54,802 bases of DNA from Clostridiales bacterium (GCA_017513085.1 JAFWDK010000020.1:1-54802), one strand, 5' to 3'. Shown: positions 44,026 to 54,636, counted from the first letter of the stretch. Translations and numbers: made by a program. The notes: generated by a model from the letters alone, not told the origin.

Positions 44026-47000
44026 ATGAAGAAATTTTCCACAGTCGCTTGCTGCGCGATTGCAGCCTGCATGGCGGTAGCAGTGCTTTTGGCGCCGAAG
44101 AAGGCGGATCGAAAAGTACTGGCCAACGCGTTAGTCCCCGGTAAGAATGATATACCGATCGACGAGTCGCATTTCCCGGACGAAGGGTTCCGTAACGGAG
44201 TCAGAAGATATGACACCGATAATAATAGTGTTTTAAGTCCTTCAGAGCGGGACATGAAAAATATGTATATAGAAAACCAATCATTTACGTCCATGGTAGG
44301 TATTCAATATTTTCCAGATCTGGAATCCCTTACGCTGGTCGGTTGTAACGCGCCGAATATCAATCTGACGGATGCCATGGGTGTGACGGACCTTTACATC
44401 AGAGATGGTGAGAATACCGATCTTACAATCACAACCAAGGCTTTTCTTAAGAATCTGAAGATCGAATCCACGCCGATCACATGGCTTGACCTGCAGGGTA
44501 TGCTGAGTCTTCAGAAACTGACGCTGGAATATACCAAGATCCCGGTGCTGAGGCTGTCCAGTGTGTCGAACCTGAAGACGCTGGAGCTTCACAACAACAT
44601 GATCACCGATCTTGATATTTCCCGAAACAAGAAACTTGAGACCATAGACTGCAACGAGATGCGTCATAAATCAGACTATGCGCTTCTGGAGTCTTTTACC
44701 GTGGGCGGTGCAACAGCACTGAAGACGATCGATGTGAGTCATCACGATATCGGAGAACTGGCATTTACGGATAATCCCAACTTGACGAAGATCAATTGCA
44801 ATTACAATAATAATCTGACCAAACTGGATCTGTCCGGTGCATCGGCCCTGGTCACGCTGACCGCGAAAGACAACAAGCTTGCTTCGCTGGATCTGACGCA
44901 TAACCCGGCCCTGGTATCTGCGGAAATTGATTCTTATGACGACAGAGACCTGTCCGTCGGAAAACTGGATCTGTCCAAGAACACGGAACTTCAGGTCCTG
45001 AACTGTGAAAATCTCGGTATCACGGAGCTCACCTTCCCGAGTTCCGGCACGAGCAAGATGACGAATCTTCACTGTAGTCATAACAAGCTGACATCCCTGA
45101 ATCTGAGTAATCTGGTTAATCTTGAGGAGCTTGGCTGTGCCGATAACAATATTTCCTCTCTGATCATGCCGAAGAATATGCCCAACCTGACATACGTAGA
45201 TATAGAAAAGAACTCGATTCCTTCAATAAATCTATCGACCGCAACGAAACTTCGGGCCCTCGGATGCTCCGAAAACAATCTCTCTTCACTGGATGTCACC
45301 GCCTGCAAAGACCTGTACAAGCTTCATTGCGATAGTAACGGCATTTCGAAGCTGGATCTTTCGAAGAATACGAATCTGACCAATCTTGAGTGCAGTTATA
45401 CAAAACTTACATCTCTGGATCTTTCCAACAATACCTTGCTCGAGAGAGTGCGTTGTGTGCATAGAAGTACCGGTGAAAACGATACTTCTCCGAGGATCAA
45501 GACTTTGAAGGCAAAGAATCTTCCGAATCTGACGTACTTATCCTGCGAAGGCAACGATATCGCAACGCTGGATTTTTCCGGGGACACGGCGCTCGCAGAA
45601 CTCTACTGTATAAACTGCAATACCGAAAAACTGGTGCTGGCCAATAATACGTCATTGAAAACACTATGGTGCTATAACAACAGGATCAGTGTACTCGATC
45701 TGACAAATGTGAAGAATCTTGAGAGCTTAAGCTGTTCGAGTAACAATCTTGTAAACCTGGATCTTACAGGTTGTTCGAAGCTTAATAGAGTGATTGCCGC
45801 GGGCAATAAGCTTAAGACGCTGATCGTTAAAGGATGTGTCTCACTCGAGGAGATCAACTGTTCCAATAATAGCATTACTTCTCTGAATGTCTCAGATTGT
45901 GTGAAACTTCGAACACTCGAAGCAAAAGTGAATTCCCTTTCATCGTTAACGCTGACCGGAGCAGTATCTCTGCAAAAAGTGCATGTGGAAAAAAACCAGC
46001 TTACGTCCTTAGTGGTGAAGGATCTGACAAAACTGAAGGAACTATACTGCGAGGATAATAAACTTGAGACAATGACCTTGTCCAACCTGCCTTCGCTGGA
46101 AAAGCTGTACTGCAGCTATAACAGCCTCAGAAGTCTGAATGCGACCGGAGCACCGAATCTAACGAGGCTGGATTGCTCGTTCAACGACGAGATCACTTCG
46201 CTTACGATCGATAAGAACAATATGCTTTCCATGCTGAGCTGTTTCGGAAATAAGATCAGCTACCTGAAGATTGGGGTAAACCCATACATGAATGCATGCT
46301 TCAACGGGCACAAGACAGAATGCTTCTTCTCCGGTCGAGAGCACGGTGCTTTGGGAAACCATTTCGTTCCTCTTGAGAGCTCCGAATACTATGGCAAGGC
46401 CATGATCCAATGCGACAGGGACGTTCTGATCATAACGACGGGCAATACACCGACACCAACGAAGGCTCCGACAAAGACTCCGACCAAGGTTCCGACCAAG
46501 ACACCGACCAAGGTTCCGACCAAGGTTCCGACCGGTGCGCCGACCAAGACACCGACGGGAACCCCTTCAAAAGCACCTACAAAGACGCCGACGAAGGCGC
46601 CAACCGGTGTTCCGACGAAGACGCCTACCAAGTCACCGACACGGGCGCCGACAGGAAGACCTACCAAGACACCGACCGGTGTGCCGACCAAGGTGCCAAC
46701 AGGAACACCTACCAAGGCCCCGACCGGTGCGCCGACCAAGACACCGACAAAAGTACCGACAGGTGCTCCGACAAACAAGCCGACCGTGTCTCCGAAGCCG
46801 GGAGATCCGACGCCGACACCGAACCCGCAGAAAGAACCGACCTTCAAAGATTTCGTGGAGAGATTGTATGTCGTTGCCCTGAACCGTGCTTCTGAGCCGG
46901 AGGGTAAAGCTTTCTGGGTTTCGAAGGTTGAGAACGGTGAATACAATGGTGCTGACTGTGCGCGCTTCTTCCTGCTGGAAGCTCCGGAGTTTATGAACCG

Positions 47001-47586
47001 TGGCCTCGGCGATGAGGATTTTGTCGAGATCCTTTATAAGACATTCTTTGACCGTGCATCCGATGCTGCCGGTAAAAAGGGCTGGGTCGATGCGATCAAG
47101 AGCGGTAAGATGACCCGCGCGGTGGTAGTGGAGAACTTCATCGAGTCCACGGAATGGTGCAACATCTGCGCGACTTATGGCGTACGCTCCGGTGCGAAGT
47201 GGCACAAAGCCGAGTTCGCTTCCAAGAATGCGATCAACTTTGCCACACGTCTCTACACCTGCTGCCTCGGAAGAGAACCGGAAGAAGGCGGTTTGAAATA
47301 CTGGTCGTTAGCTCTGACTAACATCGAGCAGACCGGCTGCAGCGCGGCGAGGGAATTCTTCACCAGCGACGAGTTCATCGGCTTCAAACTGAAGGACGAT
47401 GAGTACGTGAAGCGACTCTATACCACCTTTATGGGACGTGATCCGGAGGCAAGTGAAGTTGCGTACTGGGTTAGAGAGATCGCTAAGGGCACACAGACGA
47501 AGGACAGCGTTATGGCTTTCTTCGGAAGTAGCGAGGAGTTCACCAAGATCTGCAAGAAGTATGGAATTGAGCGCGGAGAGATCTGA
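44026..47586 (+). CDS. Secreted LRR protein with TPT linker and DUF4214 tail
   Basis: The 1186-residue protein has a signal peptide (about residues 1-29), an EF-hand-like [12 protein letters not shown] (about 65-76) and more than 30 degenerate leucine-rich repeats (about 85-760). A linker of about 130 residues of [11 protein letters not shown] repeats (about 806-937) and a DUF4214 region (about 940-1186) with [29 protein letters not shown] and LYTTFMGRD follow. The domain order repeats that of 12566-14779, with a different linker. Its DUF4214 part is nearly identical in DNA to that of 51043-54048. It is probably secreted or surface-attached, with the linker spanning the wall. Function is unknown. 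Confidence 0.88.
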   Translation: MKKFSTVACCAIAACMAVAVLLAPKKADRKVLANALVPGKNDIPIDESHFPDEGFRNGVRRYDTDNNSVLSPSERDMKNMYIENQSFTSMVGIQYFPDLESLTLVGCNAPNINLTDAMGVTDLYIRDGENTDLTITTKAFLKNLKIESTPITWLDLQGMLSLQKLTLEYTKIPVLRLSSVSNLKTLELHNNMITDLDISRNKKLETIDCNEMRHKSDYALLESFTVGGATALKTIDVSHHDIGELAFTDNPNLTKINCNYNNNLTKLDLSGASALVTLTAKDNKLASLDLTHNPALVSAEIDSYDDRDLSVGKLDLSKNTELQVLNCENLGITELTFPSSGTSKMTNLHCSHNKLTSLNLSNLVNLEELGCADNNISSLIMPKNMPNLTYVDIEKNSIPSINLSTATKLRALGCSENNLSSLDVTACKDLYKLHCDSNGISKLDLSKNTNLTNLECSYTKLTSLDLSNNTLLERVRCVHRSTGENDTSPRIKTLKAKNLPNLTYLSCEGNDIATLDFSGDTALAELYCINCNTEKLVLANNTSLKTLWCYNNRISVLDLTNVKNLESLSCSSNNLVNLDLTGCSKLNRVIAAGNKLKTLIVKGCVSLEEINCSNNSITSLNVSDCVKLRTLEAKVNSLSSLTLTGAVSLQKVHVEKNQLTSLVVKDLTKLKELYCEDNKLETMTLSNLPSLEKLYCSYNSLRSLNATGAPNLTRLDCSFNDEITSLTIDKNNMLSMLSCFGNKISYLKIGVNPYMNACFNGHKTECFFSGREHGALGNHFVPLESSEYYGKAMIQCDRDVLIITTGNTPTPTKAPTKTPTKVPTKTPTKVPTKVPTGAPTKTPTGTPSKAPTKTPTKAPTGVPTKTPTKSPTRAPTGRPTKTPTGVPTKVPTGTPTKAPTGAPTKTPTKVPTGAPTNKPTVSPKPGDPTPTPNPQKEPTFKDFVERLYVVALNRASEPEGKAFWVSKVENGEYNGADCARFFLLEAPEFMNRGLGDEDFVEILYKTFFDRASDAAGKKGWVDAIKSGKMTRAVVVENFIESTEWCNICATYGVRSGAKWHKAEFASKNAINFATRLYTCCLGREPEEGGLKYWSLALTNIEQTGCSAAREFFTSDEFIGFKLKDDEYVKRLYTTFMGRDPEASEVAYWVREIAKGTQTKDSVMAFFGSSEEFTKICKKYGIERGEI

Positions 47587-47655
47587 GCGTTTGCTTTCGC
47601 GAAAGTGACGTAATTCCTTACTAACAATAGAATATGAAAAATGCGCCGATTCCTA

Positions 47656-47684
47656 TTCATGCGCGCCCCTGACTGTGGTATATT
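47656..47684 (+). promoter_or_regulatory. Promoter candidate of the LRR/Big gene
   Basis: TTCATG (47656-47661), 17 bases, TATATT (47679-47684), with a 5' leader of about 65 bases before the ATG at 47758. Confidence 0.4.
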
Positions 47685-47757
47685 TCAAGTATCAGTGTTG
47701 AGCGCTGAGTGGATTGGTTGTTTAGAGTATTTTATCGGTTGTAGTGAGGAAAGAAGC

Positions 47758-50382
47758 ATGAAGAAGAATCTCCTGGCATTAGTATGCGGAATAACAGTAG
47801 CGATCTCAGCGGGTGCTTTTGGTGCGGCGAAATTAACGAACACGACAGTGCGCGCAGGTGTGAACGCGGACGGGTCGGTGAGTATCGATAAAAACAATTT
47901 TCCGGACGACGCTTTCCGCGAGGCCATTAGTGAGGCATGTGACAAGGACGCCAACGGGAAACTCTCGGAGAGTGAGAGAGCGGTAACGACGATCACGCTC
48001 GGATATGCTGAGATTTCGTCATTTGAAGGCCTTCAGTATTTTTCGGGCCTGGAATCCCTGACTTTGTCGAATTGTACGATGGGAACACTTGACTTGAGCG
48101 CGAATCCGAAACTGACGCAGCTTTCCCTGTCGTTTTACTTGAACAATTCGTTTTCGTTGAATCATCCTGAGCAGTTGACTTACCTGAAGATTGAGAGATC
48201 GCTGCTTACGGAGCTGAACCTGGCGGGAATGACCAATCTGGAGACCTTGATATTGGATGATACCTTGGTTTCGACGCTGGATCTGTCCAATTCACTGAAA
48301 CTGAAATCGTTGACCGTGTGCAACAACAGGATCACGACGCTGGATGTTTCCGGCAATAAAGAACTGGTGACTCTAGATGCGAATGTGGAAAGCCGTAATG
48401 GTGCTAAGTTGGTGCTTACGTCCTTGAACTTAGCCGGTGCAGTTTCGCTGGAGAAAATCAATGTCAACAATAACGATATCGCAAACCTGTCCGTTACTAA
48501 CAATCCGGCCTTAAAAGAACTCAGATGTGCCGATAATGAAAATCTGACGAAACTGGATCTGTCCGGGGCACCGGCTCTTGAGAGGCTCGAGGCCTATCAC
48601 CATAAGTGCTCGACGCTTGATTTTACTAAAAACCCGAACCTCAAGAGAGCGCTGGTTTACTCGAGAAAAGAAAATAATCTCGCGATCGGCGTACTGGATC
48701 TGACCCAAAACCAGAATTTGATTTATCTGGATTGCAGCTCGCTTGGTATTACCGCTATTTCCTTCCCGGAAACGAATTTGATTCAGAAGCTGATATGCGC
48801 TAACAATAAACTGACGTCTCTAAATCTGAAAGAAGCAACGATGCTTTCTTCTTTGGACTGTGCGGACAATCAGATCACAAATCTTACGCTTCCGCAGGAC
48901 CTGTTCTATTTGCAAGAACTGACCATTTCAAATAATCCCGTTCAAGGACTTGAACTGTCCACGGCTACATCACTTACCGATCTCAGGTGCGTCAATACCA
49001 GCCTGTCTTCTTTGGATGTGTCGGGATGCGGGGGACTTGAAAAAATCTTTGCCCAGTGTAATTCCTTGACTTCAGTGAAACTTGCCGGTGCGGACTCGCT
49101 GAAAGTTTTGGATGTAAGCGATAACTATCTCACGAGCCTGAATACAACAGGAGCACCGCTTCTTCAGGAACTAAACTGCTGCTTCAATTCGCTTACTTCG
49201 CTTACGATCGATCAGAATACCAGCCTTAGTTCCGTGGTGTGCTATGGAAACCAGTTCAGTGCTTTGAACCTTGGAAAGATTCCTGCCCTGAAAGCCTGTG
49301 CCGAAGGGAATAGGCAAGAGGTGCTTTTTGAGGGGACAAATCAGTCGACATCCGGATATAGATATACACCAGCTTCTGGTTCTGCATATGCGGGTTCCGC
49401 AAAAATCGACTGTGACAAGAAAGTAAAGCTTGAACTACCAAGTCTCAGTATCAGATACTCGGAAAAGACCATCAAACTTGGCGAATCATTCCAGTTTACG
49501 GCAGTGAATGCTTTCGGCCAGAAGGTAAGCTGGAGAACCGGAAACACTTCTGTTGCTACGGTTAGCGCAAATGGCCTGGTTACGGCGAAGAGCCTTGCCA
49601 ACACTTATCTCTACGTGAGTACACCGGATGGACAGACAGTGAAGTGCCTGATCAAGGTGACTTATCCGACGCTTTCTGTGAGGTACACGGAGAAATCTTT
49701 GCATATCAATCAGACATTCAAGTTCCCGATTTACGGAGCGGCAGGAAAGACGATTACCTGGAGAGTCGGAAATACTTCTGTGGCGAAAGTAGATCAGAAC
49801 GGCAAAGTCACAGGTAAGAGTGCGGGGAACACCTGGCTTTACGCGAAGTCGGCTGACGGTCGTGAGGCGAAGTGCCTGCTGAGGATCATCGACCCGGGAA
49901 CACTCGCTGTCTGCTACACGGAGAAGACGATCTATCTCGGTGAGAGCTTTACATTCTACGCCAAAAACACCGGCATCTTAATAAATCCGACATGGTCGAT
50001 TGGAAACACCGCAGTGGCAACTATCGACGGACATGACAGTATCACAAGTCCGGGGGCTCCGGTTAAAGCAGTAGGCGTCGGAAACACGTACCTCACGGTG
50101 ACGACTGAAGATGGAAGAACCGCCAAGTGCCTAGTGAAAGTAGTTCGCGGCCAGCTAAGCATTACGTTTACCGAGAAGACACTCAAAGAAGGAGATGCTT
50201 TCGTGTTTGAAGCGAAGCATACAGCCGGGCAGAAGGTAAGCTGGCGTGTCGGTAACACCTCCATCGCCACGGTAAGCGCAGACGGCTATGTTAAGGCCAA
50301 GTTGCTTGGAAATACTTATCTCTATGCAAGCACGCCGGACGGACAAGAAGTCCGATGCCTGTTAAAGATTACTTCGCGGTGA
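47758..50382 (+). CDS. Secreted LRR protein with four Ig-like (Big) repeats
   Basis: The 874-residue protein starts at 47758 (GAGGAAAG upstream); the longer frame from 47641 begins with 39 residues without a signal. Signal peptide about 1-30, then an EF-hand-like DKDANGKLSESE (about 64-75), leucine-rich repeats (about 80-500), and four tandem repeats of about 75 residues (from about 561), each beginning LSIRYSEKTI-like and containing GNTSVATVSANG-like cores. The latter are Ig-like group 2 (Big) modules. It lacks the DUF4214 tail of the neighbouring paralogues. An adhesin or wall-associated role is likely; no sorting motif is visible. Confidence 0.87.
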   Translation: MKKNLLALVCGITVAISAGAFGAAKLTNTTVRAGVNADGSVSIDKNNFPDDAFREAISEACDKDANGKLSESERAVTTITLGYAEISSFEGLQYFSGLESLTLSNCTMGTLDLSANPKLTQLSLSFYLNNSFSLNHPEQLTYLKIERSLLTELNLAGMTNLETLILDDTLVSTLDLSNSLKLKSLTVCNNRITTLDVSGNKELVTLDANVESRNGAKLVLTSLNLAGAVSLEKINVNNNDIANLSVTNNPALKELRCADNENLTKLDLSGAPALERLEAYHHKCSTLDFTKNPNLKRALVYSRKENNLAIGVLDLTQNQNLIYLDCSSLGITAISFPETNLIQKLICANNKLTSLNLKEATMLSSLDCADNQITNLTLPQDLFYLQELTISNNPVQGLELSTATSLTDLRCVNTSLSSLDVSGCGGLEKIFAQCNSLTSVKLAGADSLKVLDVSDNYLTSLNTTGAPLLQELNCCFNSLTSLTIDQNTSLSSVVCYGNQFSALNLGKIPALKACAEGNRQEVLFEGTNQSTSGYRYTPASGSAYAGSAKIDCDKKVKLELPSLSIRYSEKTIKLGESFQFTAVNAFGQKVSWRTGNTSVATVSANGLVTAKSLANTYLYVSTPDGQTVKCLIKVTYPTLSVRYTEKSLHINQTFKFPIYGAAGKTITWRVGNTSVAKVDQNGKVTGKSAGNTWLYAKSADGREAKCLLRIIDPGTLAVCYTEKTIYLGESFTFYAKNTGILINPTWSIGNTAVATIDGHDSITSPGAPVKAVGVGNTYLTVTTEDGRTAKCLVKVVRGQLSITFTEKTLKEGDAFVFEAKHTAGQKVSWRVGNTSIATVSADGYVKAKLLGNTYLYASTPDGQEVRCLLKITSR

Positions 50383-50414
50383 GGACGAAGAACTAAACCG
50401 CTTCTCTTGGATTC

Positions 50415-50811
50415 GGATTCATACCTTTTTTGCGGGGTTATACCTTTTTCTCTCGAATTCATACCTTTGAGGCAAAAAACGTCAAAAGGTATGAATTCTT
50501 GATGCTCGGGAGAGGGTGATTTCATACTTTTGGAAGAAAAAAGTTGAAAAGGTATGAATTCCTGGTGCTCGGGAGAGGACGGATTCATACCTCTGGGGCA
50601 AAAAACGTCAAAAGGTATGAATTCTTGGTGCTCGGGAGAGGGCGGATTCATACTTTTGGAAGAAAAAAGTTGAAAAGGTATGAATTCCTAGTGCTCGGGA
50701 GAGGGCGGATTCATACTTTTGAAAGAAAAATGTTGAAAAGGTATGAATTCCAGGTGCTCGGGAGAGGGCGGATTCATACTATTTGAAGAAAAACGATGCA
50801 AAAGTATGAAT
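50415..50811. repeat. Hairpin array 4, exact 63-bp period, six units
   Basis: TTCATAC starts at 50458, 50521, 50584, 50647, 50710 and 50773, all 63 bases apart. Each unit has a 40-nt hairpin (ATTCATACCTTT with AAAGGTATGAAT) and a 23-nt spacer such as GTGCTCGGGAGAGGG. Unit six has compensating changes in both arms (ATTCATACT/AGTATGAAT). Partial copies precede it (from about 50415). The rest of 50383-51042 contains a promoter only. Confidence 0.9.
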
Positions 50812-50980
50812 GAGGGTTTGTGACGATATTTCCGGTACTTACCTTTTTGCCAAAAAGAAGCGAAAGGGATGTTCCCGATCATCCGCGGGCTTCTTGAAAA
50901 TTTTTTCAAAAACATAGGTTGTATATCTGCAAAAAAAATATGAAAGCATAAATTTCCCATGTGGCATTCTTTTCTGTATT

Positions 50981-50989
50981 TGCTACAAT
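50981..50989 (+). promoter_or_regulatory. Extended -10 promoter candidate
   Basis: TGCTACAAT (TG, one base, TACAAT at 50984-50989) resembles an extended -10 box for the gene at 51043. The -35 region (GTGGCA, near 50961) is weak. Confidence 0.4.
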
Positions 50990-51042
50990 AAGCCAGTGTG
51001 TCAAAAAAGTGAATGAATGTGAAACATGTGGAGGTGGAAAGA

Positions 51043-54000
51043 ATGAAGTCAGGAAAAATGACGACGCTGAGGCGGGTCAGACTCGCCTCGGTGGTTCTTG
51101 CGTCTGCACTTAGCCTGCCGATGATCTCAATGCTTGGGATCGCGAAGACAGCGAAAGTACGCGCAGCCGAAAAGAACGAGCAGAACACGCAGTTAGGCGT
51201 GACACAGATTGCGGAGCCGGTAGTACCGACAGATTTTACGGATCCGTGGAAGGGAAGTTATGTGTATTACGGAAAGTATGACGGGGAGCCGATCATGTTC
51301 CGTGTACTGGATACCGATGCGACAGACTTCGGAGCAGAATCGCTCTTTCTGGACAGCGATAAGATCCTTTTTGATGCAAAGTATAACAACGTTTACAAAC
51401 TGACCGTCTGGGACGAAAGTGACCTGCACTACGCCCTCAACGGAAGTTCTTTTCTCACAAAAGAAGGCGTCTTCACAGACGCGGAAAGAGACGCTATTTT
51501 ATCGAGTACAGTTGAAACGACACCATTGGAGGGACTTGATCCGACGCCTATGTCGATTTTTAAGAACTACATGGGACTAAAGGGTGACAAGATCTTCCTT
51601 CTGGACGCCAGAGATCTTATGACAGAGAAATATGGATATGAGAAAGTCTACAACGGCGGAAACAGCCTGGTTTCATCAAATGGCCGTGTGAAGCGGTCAC
51701 TTACGGGTGGGAAACTGAATTACTGGCTGAGAACGGCCTGCTATAGTGCAAGTTCTACTCTGGTCCGTGAGGTCGGTAGTTTCGGTGCTACAAATAATAC
51801 TAATATTCCTATTGGAGTAGCTCCGGCGATGAATATCACCAGAGGCTCGATCCTGTTTTCCTCTTTGATTTCCGGAAATGCCGGGGAGGTCGGAGCCGCT
51901 TATAAGCTCACGATCAAGGATAGCGGATTGAAGGTTACCGTTCCTTCCGACAAAAAAGTGGTCCTGGACAATAACAAGATCACGATTCCGTATGAAATCA
52001 GTGGGGCCCGCGCTGGAGAAGCGACGCAGCTCTCGGTTTTGGTTACGGATAAAAAGTACACGGAAAAAGACGCGAAGATCCTCCTTTACGGCCAAGTCAA
52101 TGAAGAAGGCGCTCTTGCCAAGAAGGGCGAGGTATCGGTTACACTTCCGGATACGGTTGCCGGTACATGTGGTGATGATTATTTCGTTTACCTTATTGCG
52201 GAAGACGTGAACGGCGAGTATGAGACGGATTACGCGAGTGAACCGTGCGAGATTTCTGTCGACAAGAGAAGTATTTATATTGACCTTCGCGAACAAACGG
52301 CCAAGATCTCCAATCTTGAAGCAACATCGATCTTCCTCGCAGTGCTTACCGAGGTCGTGACGTCCCGTAGTGAACACAAAGTTGAACCTGGTTTCGGAGA
52401 AGGTGTATTTTTGTATATCGATCTGGACAAGGACGGCAACGAAGACTTTATGTGGTCTCTGGATTATTCGACAATGGTGAAGAGACTTCCGACGACCAAT
52501 ATCCGAGGAACGTATTCGATTGGTGAGGAGGATCTGAAAAAACTCCAGCTTGATTCCTTTGATTTCGAGTTTGCGAGAACTCTGATCCCGGATGTTTCCG
52601 TCGATGTAAAAGCACCTGCCTTAGGTGAGAAGCCGGATTATTCTTCTGTGCTTCCGAATGATGTGCATTACTATACTGTTGCCAATACTGTTGATCCTGA
52701 TTTAATGAAGGATGGTGTGGAGTGGATCGATGTAACTGCCAACACACCTCTGAACGTGACTGCGAATGAAAAATTCAAGGCGAATCATCAGTATTCCGTG
52801 AACATCCTTGTTTCGGCAGAAAATGAATATAAATTCAGTTCGTCAACAAAGTTTACGATCAATGGAAAGAATCCTTCAAAAGTTACCGTTTTGGAAGATC
52901 GGCTGGCTTTGGTCGAGTACGAGTTCGCCAAACTGGTGCCGACCAATACACCTACTCCGACTCCAAAACCGGCGACGCCGACGCCTACAACCAAGCCGGC
53001 AACGCCGACACCTACAGCTAAGCCTGCTACCCCGACTCCGAAGCCGGGCACGCCTGGCCAGCCGACTCCGACCACTGCGCCGGGAAATCCAGGCAAGCCG
53101 GGTGATCCGACAGTCACACCGAAGCCGGGCACGCCGGGTCAGCCGGGCCAGCCTACTCCGACCACTGCACCGGGAAATCCAGGCAAACCGGGTGATCCGA
53201 CAGTTACACCGAAGCCGGGCCAGCCTGGCCAGCCTGGCCAGCCGACTCCAACGACGGTTCCGGGCAAGCCGGCTCCGACAGAGGCTCCGTCAAAAGAACC
53301 GACGTTTAAGGACTTTGTGGAAAGACTGTATGTCATTGCTTTGAACCGTGCCTCTGAGCCGGAGGGTAAAGCTTTCTGGGTTTCAAAAGTTGAGAACGGT
53401 GAATACAATGGCGCTGACTGCGCGCGTTTCTTCCTTCTCGAAGCACCGGAGTTCATGAACCGTGGCCTCGGCGATGAGGATTTTGTCGAGATCCTTTATA
53501 GGACATTCTTTGACCGTGCATCCGATGCGGCCGGAAAGAAGGGCTGGGTCGATGCGATCAAGTCCGGAAAGATGACACGTGCACTCGTGGTTGAGAACTT
53601 CATCGAGTCCACCGAATGGTGCAATATCTGCGCGACCTACGGCGTCCGCTCCGGTGCGAAGTGGCACAAAGCCGAGTTCGCTTCTAAGAACGCGATCAAC
53701 TTCGCCACACGCCTCTACACCTGCTGCCTCGGCCGTGCGGCGGAGGATGCCGGCCTGAAGTACTGGAGTCTGGCACTTACCAATCTCGAACAGACCGGTT
53801 GCAGCGCAGCAAAAGAATTCTTCAAGAGCGCAGAGTTCGTCAACCTTAAACTTAAGGATGACGAGTACGTGAAGAGATTGTATAAGACCTTCATGGATAG
53901 AGAGCCGGAAGCATCCGAAGTCGCTTACTGGGTCGGAGAAATCAATGCCGGCCGCCAGACCCGCGACAGCGTGCTGAGCTTCTTCGGTCAAAGTGAAGAG

Positions 54001-54048
54001 TTCACTAAGATCTGCAAGAAATACGGTATCGAGCGCGGCGAGATCTGA
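51043..54048 (+). CDS. Secreted DUF6273/DUF4214 protein
   Basis: A 1001-residue exported protein. The start at 51043 has GGAGGTGG upstream; the frame itself opens at 51013. Seen: a signal peptide (about 1-40, ending AKVRA-A), a DUF6273-like domain (about 65-275: VYYGKYDGEPIMFRVLD, SLFLDSDKI, YWLRTA and GVAPAMNI), a beta-rich middle (about 285-620), a Pro/Thr/Gly linker (about 634-755, TPTPTPKP then GNPGKPGDPT repeats), and a DUF4214 region (about 757-1001) nearly identical to that of 44026-47586. Function is unknown; the module mix suggests a secreted glycan- or matrix-associated protein. Confidence 0.87.
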   Translation: MKSGKMTTLRRVRLASVVLASALSLPMISMLGIAKTAKVRAAEKNEQNTQLGVTQIAEPVVPTDFTDPWKGSYVYYGKYDGEPIMFRVLDTDATDFGAESLFLDSDKILFDAKYNNVYKLTVWDESDLHYALNGSSFLTKEGVFTDAERDAILSSTVETTPLEGLDPTPMSIFKNYMGLKGDKIFLLDARDLMTEKYGYEKVYNGGNSLVSSNGRVKRSLTGGKLNYWLRTACYSASSTLVREVGSFGATNNTNIPIGVAPAMNITRGSILFSSLISGNAGEVGAAYKLTIKDSGLKVTVPSDKKVVLDNNKITIPYEISGARAGEATQLSVLVTDKKYTEKDAKILLYGQVNEEGALAKKGEVSVTLPDTVAGTCGDDYFVYLIAEDVNGEYETDYASEPCEISVDKRSIYIDLREQTAKISNLEATSIFLAVLTEVVTSRSEHKVEPGFGEGVFLYIDLDKDGNEDFMWSLDYSTMVKRLPTTNIRGTYSIGEEDLKKLQLDSFDFEFARTLIPDVSVDVKAPALGEKPDYSSVLPNDVHYYTVANTVDPDLMKDGVEWIDVTANTPLNVTANEKFKANHQYSVNILVSAENEYKFSSSTKFTINGKNPSKVTVLEDRLALVEYEFAKLVPTNTPTPTPKPATPTPTTKPATPTPTAKPATPTPKPGTPGQPTPTTAPGNPGKPGDPTVTPKPGTPGQPGQPTPTTAPGNPGKPGDPTVTPKPGQPGQPGQPTPTTVPGKPAPTEAPSKEPTFKDFVERLYVIALNRASEPEGKAFWVSKVENGEYNGADCARFFLLEAPEFMNRGLGDEDFVEILYRTFFDRASDAAGKKGWVDAIKSGKMTRALVVENFIESTEWCNICATYGVRSGAKWHKAEFASKNAINFATRLYTCCLGRAAEDAGLKYWSLALTNLEQTGCSAAKEFFKSAEFVNLKLKDDEYVKRLYKTFMDREPEASEVAYWVGEINAGRQTRDSVLSFFGQSEEFTKICKKYGIERGEI

Positions 54049-54088
54049 ACGGGCGCTAACGAAACATTCGATAAAATGAGATGAATGA

Positions 54089-54131
54089 ACCCCTTGCGAA
54101 GTGGACGCCACGTCGCAAGGGGTGTTTTTTT
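54089..54131 (+). terminator. Intrinsic terminator
   Basis: ACCCCTTGCGA pairs with TCGCAAGGGGT (54089-54123), then seven T (54125-54131). It ends the gene at 51043-54048. Confidence 0.9.
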
Positions 54132-54230
54132 ATTTGCGAGCTTTCATATTTGCATGTTGCCGGACGGATTTATCTCGAAAGCACTCGATGGACGATATTA
54201 ATCTAACTGAACTAAGCAGTTTCATGCCCG

Positions 54231-54496
54231 GGTTAGATCATTTGACTGGTTTTGTATCGTATGGTCTAACCTGTTTCGAGCCTGAGTTAGATCATTGGAC
54301 TGGTTTTGTATCGCATGGTCTAACCAAGTTCCATGGCCGATTAGCGCAAGTGGGTATATTCAACGTGTTTGAGCTAATCTTATCCTCATGTCCTGTCACC
54401 TTTGATTAGCGCATTTCGCGATTTTTCGTCATGTGGTCTAACCAGGGGTAACTTTTGGTTAGCGCATTTGCGACAATCTTGCCAAAAGCGCTAACC
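54231..54496. repeat. Hairpin array 3 (GGTTAGnnC type), five units
   Basis: Hairpins of 40-41 nt lie at 54231-54271, 54285-54325, 54339-54379, 54404-54443 and 54457-54496. The first three start 54 bases apart. Arms change from GGTTAGATCAT/ATGGTCTAACC (with a G-U pair) to GGTTAGCGC/GCGCTAACC. The rest of 54132-54600 is A/T-rich and shows no gene. Confidence 0.75.
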
Positions 54497-54600
54497 GCGA
54501 GTTCTTTTTGATAAGACCATTTCGGCTGTTTTGATATAAATGAGCTAAAGGATGAGTTTCCCTTTTTTGTTTTGGAATTGTAGAAAAACACTATGCCTGA

Positions 54601-54629
54601 TTGACGTATACACGCGAGACGGGTATAAT
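54601..54629 (+). promoter_or_regulatory. Promoter of the higA-like gene
   Basis: TTGACG (54601-54606), 17 bases, TATAAT (54624-54629) is an almost ideal promoter. GTATAC-like half sites around it (54606, 54632) may be the antitoxin's operator. Confidence 0.75.
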
Positions 54630-54636
54630 GCTATAC

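Noticed and set aside
46389..46946. 185-residue minus-strand ORF rich in Val, Gly and Pro
   Set aside because: It is the complement of the TPT-repeat linker of the LRR gene, with no start signal.
50544..50786. 80-residue repeat ORF across array 4 (and its minus-strand counterpart)
   Set aside because: Same reason: a multiple-of-three tandem unit keeps frames open on both strands. The hairpin conservation explains the sequence better.
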